A stretch of DNA of 64,000 nucleotides, from contig OY821747.1 in NCBI GenBank assembly GCA_963682055.1, positions 21,388,126 to 21,452,125 on the forward strand. Reading direction: 5' to 3'. This DNA comes from Primula veris. Its lineage: Eukaryota > Streptophyta > Magnoliopsida > Ericales > Primulaceae. Below are positions 23,890 to 34,340 of the stretch, one piece after another; position 1 is the stretch's first letter, and each line of letters opens with the position of its first letter. The notes under the pieces were generated by a model that was given only the letters and a program-made list of their open reading frames with translations, was not told where the DNA came from and did no database searches. Both the position numbers and the translations under genes were made by a program.

Positions 23890-25048
23890 AGTGTTTGAGT
23901 AGCTCGTATGACGAGCTTCGCAACGGTATATCGCATGACCTGTTCGGAAGAAGGGTGTGAATGATAATTCGGGACGCAGGACGCGGGATTTGGGTCTCGG
24001 GTCTTGTACTAATCTGAAACTTTTGCATATTTGCAAGAGCAGTCCCTAAAATTCCAGAAAGTTTGAAACTCCAGCAGTAATGGAGGCGGATTCTGGGGAT
24101 GTAACTCTCAGAATTAAATGACCATTCAATTCTGCGGTTTCAGAATTCATCTATAAAGAGGCAGTCATCCCCTCACATTCCAACACACAAATCATATCTC
24201 TCTTCTCTCTAAAACCAGCAGCATATATTTTTCATAGCACTTAGAAACCAGAGAGAACCACCCACTAAAAGCTCGACTTAGACTCGTCGCCAGTTTCCGG
24301 CGAGTCTTCCGAGAGACGTTGTACCTTGGGATCGAAGCGCCAACGCAACCAGAAAAATCAAGGTGGTTGGACGAATATCGGTTAAGGGCATACTGTTAAC
24401 AGTAGACTCGTCTAAATTTATTTCCATTCTGTCCAATTTTATTTCGCATTTAAATTCAGTTTTTTACATTATGTCTTTTCAATTCAGTATTTTAATTTCC
24501 TGTACTTAGCTGTAGCTTTTATATTCTGTATTTACCTTTCTGTAATTTACTTAAAGTACTGTTTCTATTCAGTAATTTCATTTTTGTAATTAGATTCTGT
24601 AATTAGAATAGTTTCAATTCAGTCCTGTTATTTCAATTCATATCAGAACAGTCCGGCTGTTAAGTTTATACTTTCCAGTCCGGCAGTTTCTATTAATTGC
24701 AAATCAGTACATCAGATTATTAATTAATAATAATCTGATAACGTTTGCGTTAATTACTTTTTAGTACATACATGTTGTAATCAGTTTATTTTATTCCATT
24801 TGAAAATTAATAAAGATTACACTGGTTTTGTTTAATTCTTGGTTAGTCCTTTTATTTATTGTTAATTATTATTTCGTACACGGAAACCAACAATCTTAAC
24901 CGATGCTCTGTTGTTTCTTTCGTGTATTAATACGATTATTTTTTAAATAGTAATAATGCTTTTTTGTTTTCCATTCTAAATTATATTAGAAATTGAATTA
25001 CAAAGGAAAATTCCAAGCAGTTTTTAATTTTGTTTTTGAATCTTGTTG

Positions 25049-25120
25049 ATACCAACCGTATTGGTATTCAATAAGAGTCATTCAATCCTTTTAATATCAA
25101 CCGTATTGATATTTAAAAGG
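25049..25120 (+). promoter_or_regulatory. Tandem stem-loops in the copia leader
   Basis: Stem-loop 1 is ATACCA-ACCGTAT-TGGTAT at 25049-25067. Stem-loop 2 is ATATCA-ACCGTAT-TGATAT at 25094-25112, extended by CCTTTTA and TTAAAAGG to about 13 pairs. Both share the loop ACCGTAT. The C-G pair of one stem is a T-A pair in the other. Matching hairpins occur in copy 2 at 34519-34537 and 34471-34489. They lie 130-190 bases upstream of the gag start. A role in packaging, dimerisation or translation is inference. Confidence 0.6.
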
Positions 25121-25240
25121 ATAAAAAGTTTAGTTTATTATTTGTTTGTTAATTCTTTTACAAACCCAAATATCAGTTTTGGTGTTTGTTTATAGAATTT
25201 ATTGTACACGTATCTCATACGTTTTGTGTTATCGTTTCAG

Positions 25241-27928
25241 ATGACAAACACGTCGTCTATTCAGTTGCCTATCGGAAGTGAGCATGACCGAGTGGTTGGT
25301 GGAGATGTTCATAACACTGGGGGCGATGCGATTGTGGGGGCTACTGCCGATGACGTAGCTGCAGCGGCTGAGGCCGCCGCGGCTGCGGCCATGGCGAATG
25401 CTACGGACTAAGCTGAGGCTGCGGCCGAAGCAGCGGCCACGGCCAAGGCCGCAGCTAAGGCTGCGGCCAATGGCAAGGCACCGATGTATTCGGCTATGTT
25501 TACTTTGCCGACTTCTCATCTGGAGAAACCGGAAAAATTCAGGGGAGACAACTTTAAACGTTGGCAGCAAAAGATGCTGTTTTATCTCACGACCCTGAAT
25601 CTGACCAGGTTTCTTAAGGAGACTGCTCCCGTCCTAAGCGAGGACGATCTGGACGAGCAGTCGTTCTCTGCGGTTGAGGCATGGAGACATGCTGACTACC
25701 TATGCAAGAACTATATCCTGTGTGCTCTAGATGACACGCTGTTCAGTGTTTTCGAGCCCAAAGCTACTGCAAAGGAGTTGTGGGAAACTCTCGAAAATAA
25801 GTACAAAGTGAATAACGCTGGCACAAAGAGATTTGTTGTCACGGACTTTCATGAGTACCGTATGACTGACAGCAGGGGTGTCATGGAGCAAGTTGAGGAG
25901 CTCCAACTCATTTACCATCGCCTTGAGGCTGAGGGGCTAGTGATTAATGAGTCTTTCCAGGTGGCACTCATGATTGAGAAATTGCCACCGTCTTGGAAAG
26001 AGTTTCAAAACTACCTGAAGCACAAGCGAAAGGAAATGAGGCTGGAGGGGCTCATTGAGAAGCTCAACATCGAGGTGAGCAACCGTCGCTCCGTGAGGAG
26101 AGTCGGTGGTGCTAACATCCCGATGGCAAAGGCCAATGTGGTCGAAAGCTCCAACGTCAAACGAAAATGTTTTGACAACGGAGGCAGCGCTGTTGTCGCA
26201 AAGAAATTTGCGAGAACCTGCTTTGTGTGTAACAGGACCGGCCATCGTGCCGCGGACTGTTATGACAATAAAGACGCTGTTAAGCCCAAGCCCCCCCCCC
26301 CCCCCCCCCCCCCCAGAAACTTCAAGGTCAAAGGGAAGAGGAAAGCTCCAGCTCAGGCACATCTGGCCGAGGGAGGACGAGATGATGACCACTTTACTGT
26401 TGTGGTCTCTGAGGTGAATCTCGTGGGGAGCAATCCCAAAGAGTGGTGGCTGGATACCGGTGCCACGAGCCGCATCTGCTCAACAAGGTGGATGTTTAAG
26501 ACCTACGAAGCGGTAGAGGGAGAAAGCTGCTTCATGGAAAATTTTGCTACTTTCAAGGTGGAAGGAAAAGGAATGGTGATGATGAAGATGACCTCGGGAA
26601 AAGAGCTGAGGTTGACCAATGTGCTCCATGTTCCGGATATCCGTAAGAATCTGGTATCTGGATCAGTGATGGTGAAGAACGGGTTCAAGCTAGTTTTAGA
26701 ATCCGATAAAATTGTAATCACCAAAAATGGTGTTTATGTAGGCCGTGGCTATATGACCAACGACATGTTTAAATTAAACGTGGGGACACCTGCTCCCAAT
26801 AAATGTGCTAAAGCTGAGGCTAGCACTAGCAATGTAATGACTGTTGCCCAAGAGGCCAATAAAATTTCTAATTCTGATTATTTATTTGAGTCATTTCATT
26901 TGTGGCATGGTATATTAGGTCACGTGAATTATAATTCTTTAAAGAAATTAATATCACTAAAACTAATACCAAATTTCGTTTTTGATAAGCAACACAAATG
27001 TGACATTTGTGTAGAGACAAAATTAACGAAATCATCGTTTCAACATGTTGAACGAGAAAGTGAACCTCTCGGTCTAATACACACGGATGTATGCGACTTA
27101 AAGTTTATACAAACGCGAGGAGGGAAAAAGTACTTTATCACCTTTATAGATGATTGTACTAGATACTACTACGTTTACTTAATGAGAAGTAAAGACGAAG
27201 CAGTTGAGAAATTCGCTCTTTATAAGACCGAAGTTGAAAATCAACTCAATAGAAAAATTAAAACATTGAGAAGTGATAGAGGCGGTGAATTTGAATCACC
27301 GTTTGAGCAGATATGCGCTGAAAGCGGCATTATACATCAAACCACAGCCCCATACACTCCCGAGCAAAATGGGGTTGCTGAGCGTAAAAATAGAACGCTA
27401 AAGGAAATGATGAATGCTATGCTAATCAGTTCTGGGTTACCCCAGAACATGTGGGGGGAAGCGATACTTTCCGCAAACTATGTTTTAAACAAGTTACCAC
27501 ATAAGAAGCGAGAAAAGACTCCATATGAATTATGGAAAGGTCATCAACCCAGTTATAAGAACCTGCGGGTTTGGGGTTGTCTCGCGAAGGTCCTAGTTCC
27601 CACTCTTAAGAGGATGAGAATTGGTCCTAAAACGGTGGGCTGTGTGTTCATCGGATATGCACATAATAGTAGTGCATATCGGTTTCTCGTACACAAGTCG
27701 GATAATCCCGATGTGCACGTAGATACGTATATGGAAAGCCGAGAGGCCTCTTTCTTTGAGGATATCTTTTCCCATAAATTATCTACATCTGTACCAACTC
27801 AAGAGTTGAACAGTGAAGGAAATGTGGGGGTAAGTGAATCGACAGAGGAAGAGGAAGAGCCTCGACGCAGCAAAAGGGCAAGGAAGGAAACTTTCTTTGG
27901 ACCTGATTTCCTAACCTTCTTAGATTAG
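25241..27928 (+). pseudogene. Copia gag-protease-integrase reading frame, with an early stop and no RT
   Basis: The likely gag ATG is 25241, directly after CGTTTCAG. It gives an alanine-rich N-terminus broken by TAA at 25409-25411. The frame then runs open from ATG 25484 for 814 codons. In that numbering: gag about 10-200 (LEKPEKFRGDNFKRWQ); zinc knuckle C246-C249-H254-C259; eight prolines from a pure C run; protease with catalytic D324 (WWLDTGATS); pre-integrase zinc motif H475/H480/C506/C509; integrase core with D535, D598 (RSDRGGEF) and E633 (QNGVAERKNR); then RRSKRARKE and a stop at FGPDFLTFLD, where reverse transcriptase normally begins. The product could at most bind RNA, process itself and bind DNA; it cannot reverse transcribe. 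Codon quality is good, so the loss looks recent compared with copy 2. Confidence 0.85.
26291..26314 (+). repeat. Poly-C tract, 24 bases, in frame in copia gag
   Basis: 24 consecutive C encode eight prolines just after the zinc knuckle. The length is a multiple of three and keeps the downstream protease-integrase frame. Copy 2 has a 22-base G run (plus-strand reading) at the homologous place. Confidence 0.95.
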
Positions 27929-28018
27929 TTGCTAGTGTGTTGTAGATAATGTGTAGAAAAAATGTAAGAACTTGTCCTGTCAATCAGACGATGATATGTA
28001 TGAGATGCTTTAAATGTT

Positions 28019-28405
28019 CTAAGACCATGCACATCTCTGTCCTCAAAATCAATTTTCTTTATAATTTGATGAGTTTACACCCAAAACACATATAACATCA
28101 ATCTCTCCCGATGAACTCTTCATTTTTAAAGAGTGTCAAAATGGCTCTTTAAAAATCGAAATAAAATTGTACTCTTTATAAATTAAAAAATAATATAAGT
28201 TGAACCCCACATTACCACTTATGTTACTAAAAAAAAAAAAAGGTTTTCACTAAAAGATAATTTTATAAATAATTATTAATAGAGAGCTTATTTTGGAGAG
28301 ATTAGAAAATCCTATAAAGCATAAACGACTCTCTAACTAGGAAAAAAAGAGAATTTTCACTCATAATATAAGAATTTTTTTTGATGAAATTGACATGGAT
28401 GCTCC
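28019..28405. mobile_element. Possible MITE
   Basis: The left end CTAAGACCATGCACATCTCTG and the complement of the right end TTAGGAGCATCCATGTCAATT are loosely inverted repeats around 387 bp of noncoding A/T-rich DNA. A TSD is not clear. Superfamily not assigned. Confidence 0.35.
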
Positions 28406-28591
28406 TAATTAGATCTCATTTTATGAATGTTTAACTTCGGTTAATGATTTTTTTATATAAGAAGGGTGTCGGGCTCTTGTCTAGTCCATTAGGTAGGTCT
28501 TGATGCCTGACTACTGAATCGCAACTTTTTCTTGAACATTATCATCTTGCCCTACTCTTCTTCAATTGTATCTGCTTAATTTCTTTTTCAG

Positions 28592-31350
28592 GCACCAGAA
28601 TCTTACAAAGACTCCAATTAATATGCTGCTTAAGCTATTGCAAAACTATTTTGGCACGGAGGCACCAGCAGTAGAGGTAATTAGTAGTAATTGCACGTGC
28701 ATGCCTTATTTTGATAAATTAATGCATTTTTTTTTAGTGTTTCGTTTGATATTAGCATGTTATCAAAAGTTCCTCTTCTTGCTAAGCAAAGTGTTTTCCT
28801 AGAAATGGACCCCCCCACTCGCTCTCAAACCCTATATGTGGTTAATATTTATAAACCATTATTTAGAGAATAGTTAGTTTGAAACAATATATAAAGGAGA
28901 ATTTTGTGTATCATGACTCATGAGGCTTGTACAATGTTCTAGTTATCACCCTATCCGTGCCGTCCTCTGTGCATTCTTCTCAACAACATTAATCAGTTGA
29001 GTTTTCTAGGATAGAAATGATAACTTCTAAGGATAACTTTTAAGTCTTACCATCACTTTCTCTAAATTTAAGGAGATAAAGTCATTTTTAGAGCTTTGAT
29101 GAGCCACTTGAATTTTGCATCAATTTTCAGTCTCTCTATGCATCTCTCTTTATAATTTATTTTGAAATATATAAATGATTTGGAGGTCATAATGATATAT
29201 AAAAAGTCAACCCCTTTAATAAAATAATATTATTTTTTGTATGCAAAGGGTATGAGACTATTTGTTTTTAAAGAAGTGATGTGTGCTTCTTTATTTTTAA
29301 CGAGATGACTGTGAGTCTGATGTAATATGATTTTTATTACTATAATTCTTCACTTATAAAGAATTTGTAGATACGGTGAGACTGATGCATATACTTGCCA
29401 ATTCCAAGTAGCTAGATACGTGCCAGACTTGCTCTAATATAATTAACACACATTTGGTATTCTTTGACGATGCTAGTTTAGCATATTCTTTTCTAATTAT
29501 TACACTACGGACCTAAGTATAATTGTTCTATCAAGTGCTGCGAGTTGAGACTCTCTTTTCATCAAACGGTCACGCATTCTATTACATCTCGACTGTTTTT
29601 TTATTCTTGTTCACTGCATAATTTTTCTTCTTTTTTATTTAAGTCATCCGAGATGGACGACGAGATGGATGACGAGAAGAACCCCAATAAGTCTTTTGAT
29701 CTATGGAGAAGAAGGGTTATAGATAAACGGGATTGTGATGCAGCGGAAATCAAAAATGCTATAAATCCTAATGATGTTCATGTCTGTAGATTGATATACT
29801 GTAAAGACTTATATTGAGCATTTCAACTTAAATGGACATTTATTTTCTCTTTCCCCGGTTTATTATGCAGAACTTGAGGAGTTGGGGTATTGCTTTGATA
29901 GGGTTAGCTTCTACCGATGCGCACATTAAAAAAAACAGATTTGCTTGAAGGTACCTGTGCCTAGGGATGGCAATTGGGCCGGGTTTCTTGAAACCCGACC
30001 CGCACATCAATCCGCACATAACCCGACCCGACCCGTTTGACCCGAAATTTTTTTGATAAGTCAAATAAGTGCAAACAATTATTAAGTATCTAACGATAAC
30101 CATTTAATCAAATTAGAAAAGCCTAAAAATCTTATTTTCTCCAAATTTTTCATATTTACCTGGTAAAAATTTATAATAATCTAAATTATTATTTACAACA
30201 ATATCCAAAAAAATAAAAGGAAAAAAACTGACAACAAAAAGAAAATAATAAGCTAAAATAAAATAAAGATATATATATATAGAGAGAGAGAAAGCTAGTA
30301 CACAAGAGACATGACTAATTAATTTGGTGAATGAGTCTCTTTTAATATTTTATCGTTAAAAGTTGACATTCCTCATAGGTACCACTTTTTAATTATTTAG
30401 TTTATTTACTAAATTGTCATACAAACCAAAATATAATATATATATTTTATTTTTCTACAAATCCAAAACAATAGAATTTTATTTTTTTTTGTAATTTTTT
30501 TAAAATTTTGTGATTTTGTGATTTTTTTTTCATTTTTTGTGATTTTATTTTTATTTTTTTCATTTTTTATAATTTTATGTGATTTTTTTCATTTTTTATA
30601 ATATTTTGTGATTTTTTTCATTTTTTATAATTTTTTTGTGATTTTTTTTATTTTATGTGTTTTTTTTCCATTTTTTATGAAATATGTGTATGGCGTTTTG
30701 GTAAATAAAATAAATAATTAAAAATATGAACTTATTTCTAACTTGCACAAAGTTGCACAAAAGTGCAAAGTAACTCAATCCAACCCGACTCAAATAATCG
30801 TGCACTTTTATTCAACCCGTACCGGATCGGGTCAGGTCGGGTCGGGTCGGGCCAAAACCCGGAATTCTGCCATCGCTACATGTGCCCTCTCATTATCCAA
30901 AAAAAAATACACAAGCCCTTTTGTTCTATACTTTGAGTGTATGAAAGACTCGAGAATACTGCGTGTAGAGTATTAGTTGATTTTGTGGACGATGGATAAG
31001 TATGTAATTAGTAATGGATTAGGAATGACCAAGTTAGACCTGAATTTTGGATTATCACTTCTGGAACAATTTAGAATGAACCCTTCAGGTTTTTGCTGTT
31101 TAATACCACCTCCTTTTTATTGAATTTCTATATGTTAGCTGACAACAACTTTTAAGGGTGATTTTTTGTATGTGTCGTGCCTATATATTTGCAGGGGCAA
31201 TAGACAAATTTAACAAGGCCTTGTTATTAGAACCAGATGACATCAATACAAAGCAGCAGCTTGCTTAAGCTCGTCTCTTTAAATGTTATGATCTGGACGG
31301 AGAGGAAGCAAAGATTTGTTAGAGGAATGTGTCCAACTTGATGCAGGTAA
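28592..31350 (+). pseudogene. Decayed TPR-like gene fragment
   Basis: Several exon-like islands are in one orientation. At about 28592-28676, after a CAG, the frame starts APESYKDSN but is broken by stops. 29653-29815 encodes an acidic start MDDEMDDEKNPNKSFDLWRR. 29871-29950, after TATGCAG, encodes LEELGYCFDRVSFYR. 31194-31350, after TTTGCAG, encodes AIDKFNKALLLEPDDINTKQ, a typical tetratricopeptide second half, then stops. The islands are separated by intron-like DNA, one gap holding a hAT-like insertion. I could not name the parent gene. Most likely a captured or duplicated fragment that has decayed; the first island may be unrelated. Confidence 0.35.
29962..30878. mobile_element. hAT-like nonautonomous element
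   Basis: Ends TAGGGATGGCA (left) and the complement TAGCGATGGCA (right) are inverted repeats. Flanking 8-mers cctgtgcc (29954-29961) and catgtgcc (30879-30886) differ at one base, fitting a hAT 8-bp TSD. Both subterminal zones hold GACCCGACCCG-type repeats in inverted orientation. The centre (30470-30690) is a T-rich tandem of about CATTTTTTATAATTTT. No transposase. Confidence 0.75.
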
Positions 31351-31623
31351 CTGTAGTCAGAGAAATTAGTTTTTTTTCTAGTGTTATTATGCAAGAACTA
31401 TTCTGAAATGTCAATAAAACCAAGCCCTCTAAAAGAAATATTTTTGGTGGTTGTAGCTCCTTGTCTCTCCCATAAATAATAGTCGCGATTAATTGCTTGA
31501 GACATCATGTCTTTTTAATACTGGACATGTCTTTGTTGATGGAGAACTCAGTTGCATTGAGTAAGGCGTCTCCAATGGTTTTGAATGAGATGGGGCCATG
31601 TTGCTGCATTATCTGAAGAGAAG

Positions 31624-31653
31624 CCCCCCCCCCCCCCCCCCCCCCCCCCCCCC
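31624..31653. repeat. Poly-C tract, 30 bases
   Basis: Thirty consecutive C between GAAG and TTTCTTTTAATTTTAG, just outside copia copy 2. A duplicated phrase GGCCATGTTGCYGCATTATC flanks it (about 31595 and 31745). Confidence 0.95.
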
Positions 31654-32589
31654 TTTCTTTTAATTTTAGGTCTCCAAAAGAAATAGAATCGCACCACAAA
31701 AATTACAACCCAAGCAGGTTATTCCCTGTTGAGAATCCAATGCTGGCCATGTTGCCGCATTATCTGGAGCGCCGAGACTTGTGATTCCAGGTGCTGCAAT
31801 GCTTCAGATGCGTGGGATGAGACCCGATGGAGGGATAAGATTTCACTTTCCCACCCCTTTGGTTTTCTCACTTTCTTTCCAAATTTCAGATTTCGTCTCT
31901 CCATGGTACAAATTCGCAGCCAATTTCTATTCACACCCATTCACCGAATAGGTCATGCGATATACCGTTTCGAATCTCGTCACACAAGCTACTCAACCCA
32001 TTTGAGTACGGAGTTTAAACTTTAAATTCTTCGCATGGAATTTGACCAAAATTTTGGACTCGTGACCAATTCGAAAACCCCCATGAAAACATGTTTTTCC
32101 CAACAATCCCCCACATGAATGCAATTGGCTCAAAATCCCCTATCCTAAATGTATATCAAGAGAACCGCAAAAGTTCACTATCTAAGGTCAGGTAACGCGC
32201 GCCTTGAACCTGTCATAGCGTAATATCATATGGAATACTGCTATTAAGTAGCATAAAATGCTTTGAACCCTTTAGCTCTGTGTATCCCAGTACGATACCC
32301 GCACAATGCCCTTTCTGCCCACGTAATAGGTCATTTAGTTGTTGTACATATTTAGCGTGGACTGAATTGACAACTTCAACTGAGTGCTCTAGTGCTTTAG
32401 TCCAAGCTCATCACATGGTACCGGTCTTACACACTCGTTATATGTGCTTCCAAGTCGAATGTGTCCTGACTCAGTTTACTCGACCGTCGAGTTACTTGGA
32501 TCATTAAGAGCTTTAAGTTCACCCTTACTATGATACAAGTCTATAACTCTGTCATCGCGGAAATGGGATGGGAACTACAGATTCACATT

Positions 32590-34340
32590 TGTGTTTCTTA
32601 TTAAAGACAAAATTAGGTATTAGTTTTAGTGATATTAATTTCTTTAATGAATTATAATTCACGTAGTCTAATCTACCATGCCACAAATGAAATTATTCAA
32701 AGATATAAGCAAAATCAAAATTATTATTATTGGCCTCTTGGGCAACAGTCATTACATTGCTTGTACTAGCCTCGGCTTTAGCACCTTTATTGGGAGCTGA
32801 TGTCCCTACATTTAATTTAAACATGTCATTGGTCATATAGGCACGACATACATAGACACCATTTTTGGTGATTACAATTTTATCATATTGAAAAACAGGT
32901 TTGAAATCGTTCTTCACCATCATAAACCCGGATACCAGATTCTTGCAGATATCCGGAACATGGAGCACCCCTGTCAACCTCAGCTCTTTTCCAGATGTCA
33001 TGTTCATCACCACCGTTCCTTTTCCTTCCACCTTGGAAGTAGCAGAATTTCCCATGAAGTAGCTTTCTCCCTCTACTGCCTCGTAGGTCTTGAACATCCA
33101 CCAGTTAGAGCAGATGTGGCTTGTGGTGCCGGTATCCAGCCACCACTCTTTGTGGTTGCTCCCCACAAGATTCACCTCAGAGACTACAACAGTGAAGTGG
33201 TCGTCATTTTGTCCTCCATCGGCCAGATGTGCCTGAGCTGTAGCTTTCCTCTTCCCCTTTTGCTGGAAGTTCTTGGGGGGGGGGGGGGGGGGGGGGCTTA
33301 GACTTAACAGTGCGTTTATTGTCATAACAGTTCACGGCACGACGGCCGGTCCTGTTACACACAAAGCAGCTTCGCACAAATTTTTTTGCGGTAACAGCAC
33401 TGCCTCCGGTGTCAAAGCATTTACTCTTGACGTTGGAGCTTTCGACCATATTGGCCTTTGCCATCGAGATGTTAGCACCGACACATTTCCTTACAGAACA
33501 GCGGTTGCTCACCTCAATATTGAGCTTCTCAATGAGCCCCTCCAGCTTCATTTCCTTCCGCTTATGCTAGCTTCAGGTAGTTTTGAAAGTATTTCCATGA
33601 TGGTGGCAGTTTCTCAATCATGAGTGCCACCTGATAAGGCTCATTAATAGCTAGCCATTCAGCTTCAATGTGATGGTAAATGAGTTGAAACTTCTCAACT
33701 TGCTCCATGACACCCCTACTGTCAGTCATACGGTACTCGTGAAAGTCCGTGATAACAAATCTCTTTGTGCCAGCGTTATTCACTTTGTACTTGTTCTCAA
33801 GAGTTTTTCACAGCTCATTTGGGCTCGAAAACACTGAACAGCGTGTCATCTAGAGCATACATGATATAATTCTTGCATAGGTAGTCGTCATGTCTCCATG
33901 CCTCAACCGCAGAGAACGACTGCTCGTCCAGATCATCCTCGCTTAGGACGGGAGCAGTCTCCTTAAGAAATTGGGTCAGATTAAGGGTTGTCAGATAAAA
34001 AAGCATATTTTGCTGCCAACGTTTGAAGTTGTCCCCCTTAAACTTTTCCGGTTTCTCCAAATGAGAAGTCGGCAAAAGTAGACACTGCCGAATACATCGG
34101 TGTCTTGCCCTTGACCGCAACCTTGGCTCTAGCCACAGCCTTGGCCATAGCCGCAGCCTCGACCTTGGTCGTAGCATCTGCCATAGCCGCAGTCGCGACG
34201 GTCTCAGCCTCAGCCACTGCAGTTACGTCCTTGGCGTTAGCCCCCATATTTGCATCTCCCCCAGTGTTATGGACATTTCCACCAACCACTAGGTCATGCT
34301 CACTTCCGAAAGTCAACTCGTTGGGTGAAGTGCTCGTCAT
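32590..34340 (-). pseudogene. Broken copia gag-protease remnant
   Basis: Reading leftwards from ATG 34340, which follows TCATTTCAG as in copy 1, the frame is alanine-rich and shifts near 34040 into LEKPEKFKGDNFKRWQ. It is broken again near 33815 and 33560. It then gives the zinc knuckle CFVCNRTGRRAVNC, where the usual histidine is arginine, a poly-proline tract, the protease motif WWLDTGTTSHIC, and ends near FHLWHGRLDYVNYNSLKKL, where a second conserved histidine is also replaced. Pol is deleted beyond about 32590. At least three frameshifts make it non-functional. Confidence 0.8.
33275..33296 (-). repeat. Poly-G tract (poly-C on the element strand), 22 bases
   Basis: Homologous to the 24-base C run of copy 1 but 22 bases long, so it does not keep frame. 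It lies right after the gag zinc knuckle. Confidence 0.95.

Larger units (their letters stand above)
23890..27930 (+). mobile_element. 3'-truncated Ty1/copia retrotransposon (copy 1)
   Basis: An LTR remnant at about 23893-23970 (GAGTAGCTCGTATGACGAGC onward) matches the LTRs of copy 2 at 31828-36024. A leader of about 1.2 kb matches the copy-2 leader (for example ACGTTGTACCTTG and AACGCAACCAGAAA), followed by gag-protease-integrase. No reverse transcriptase, RNase H, polypurine tract or 3' LTR follows; sequence after 27930 is unrelated. Hence a truncated copy whose right boundary coincides with the integrase-RT linker. A single stop interrupts gag early. Confidence 0.85.

Noticed and set aside
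25937..26392. Minus-strand frame of 151 codons
   Set aside because: Antisense to the intact copia gag frame and made of its complement, including the poly-C tract.
32888..33623. Plus-strand frames of 137 and 116 codons with poly-glycine
   Set aside because: They are antisense shadows of the copia gag-protease remnant; the glycine run is the complement of the poly-proline tract.
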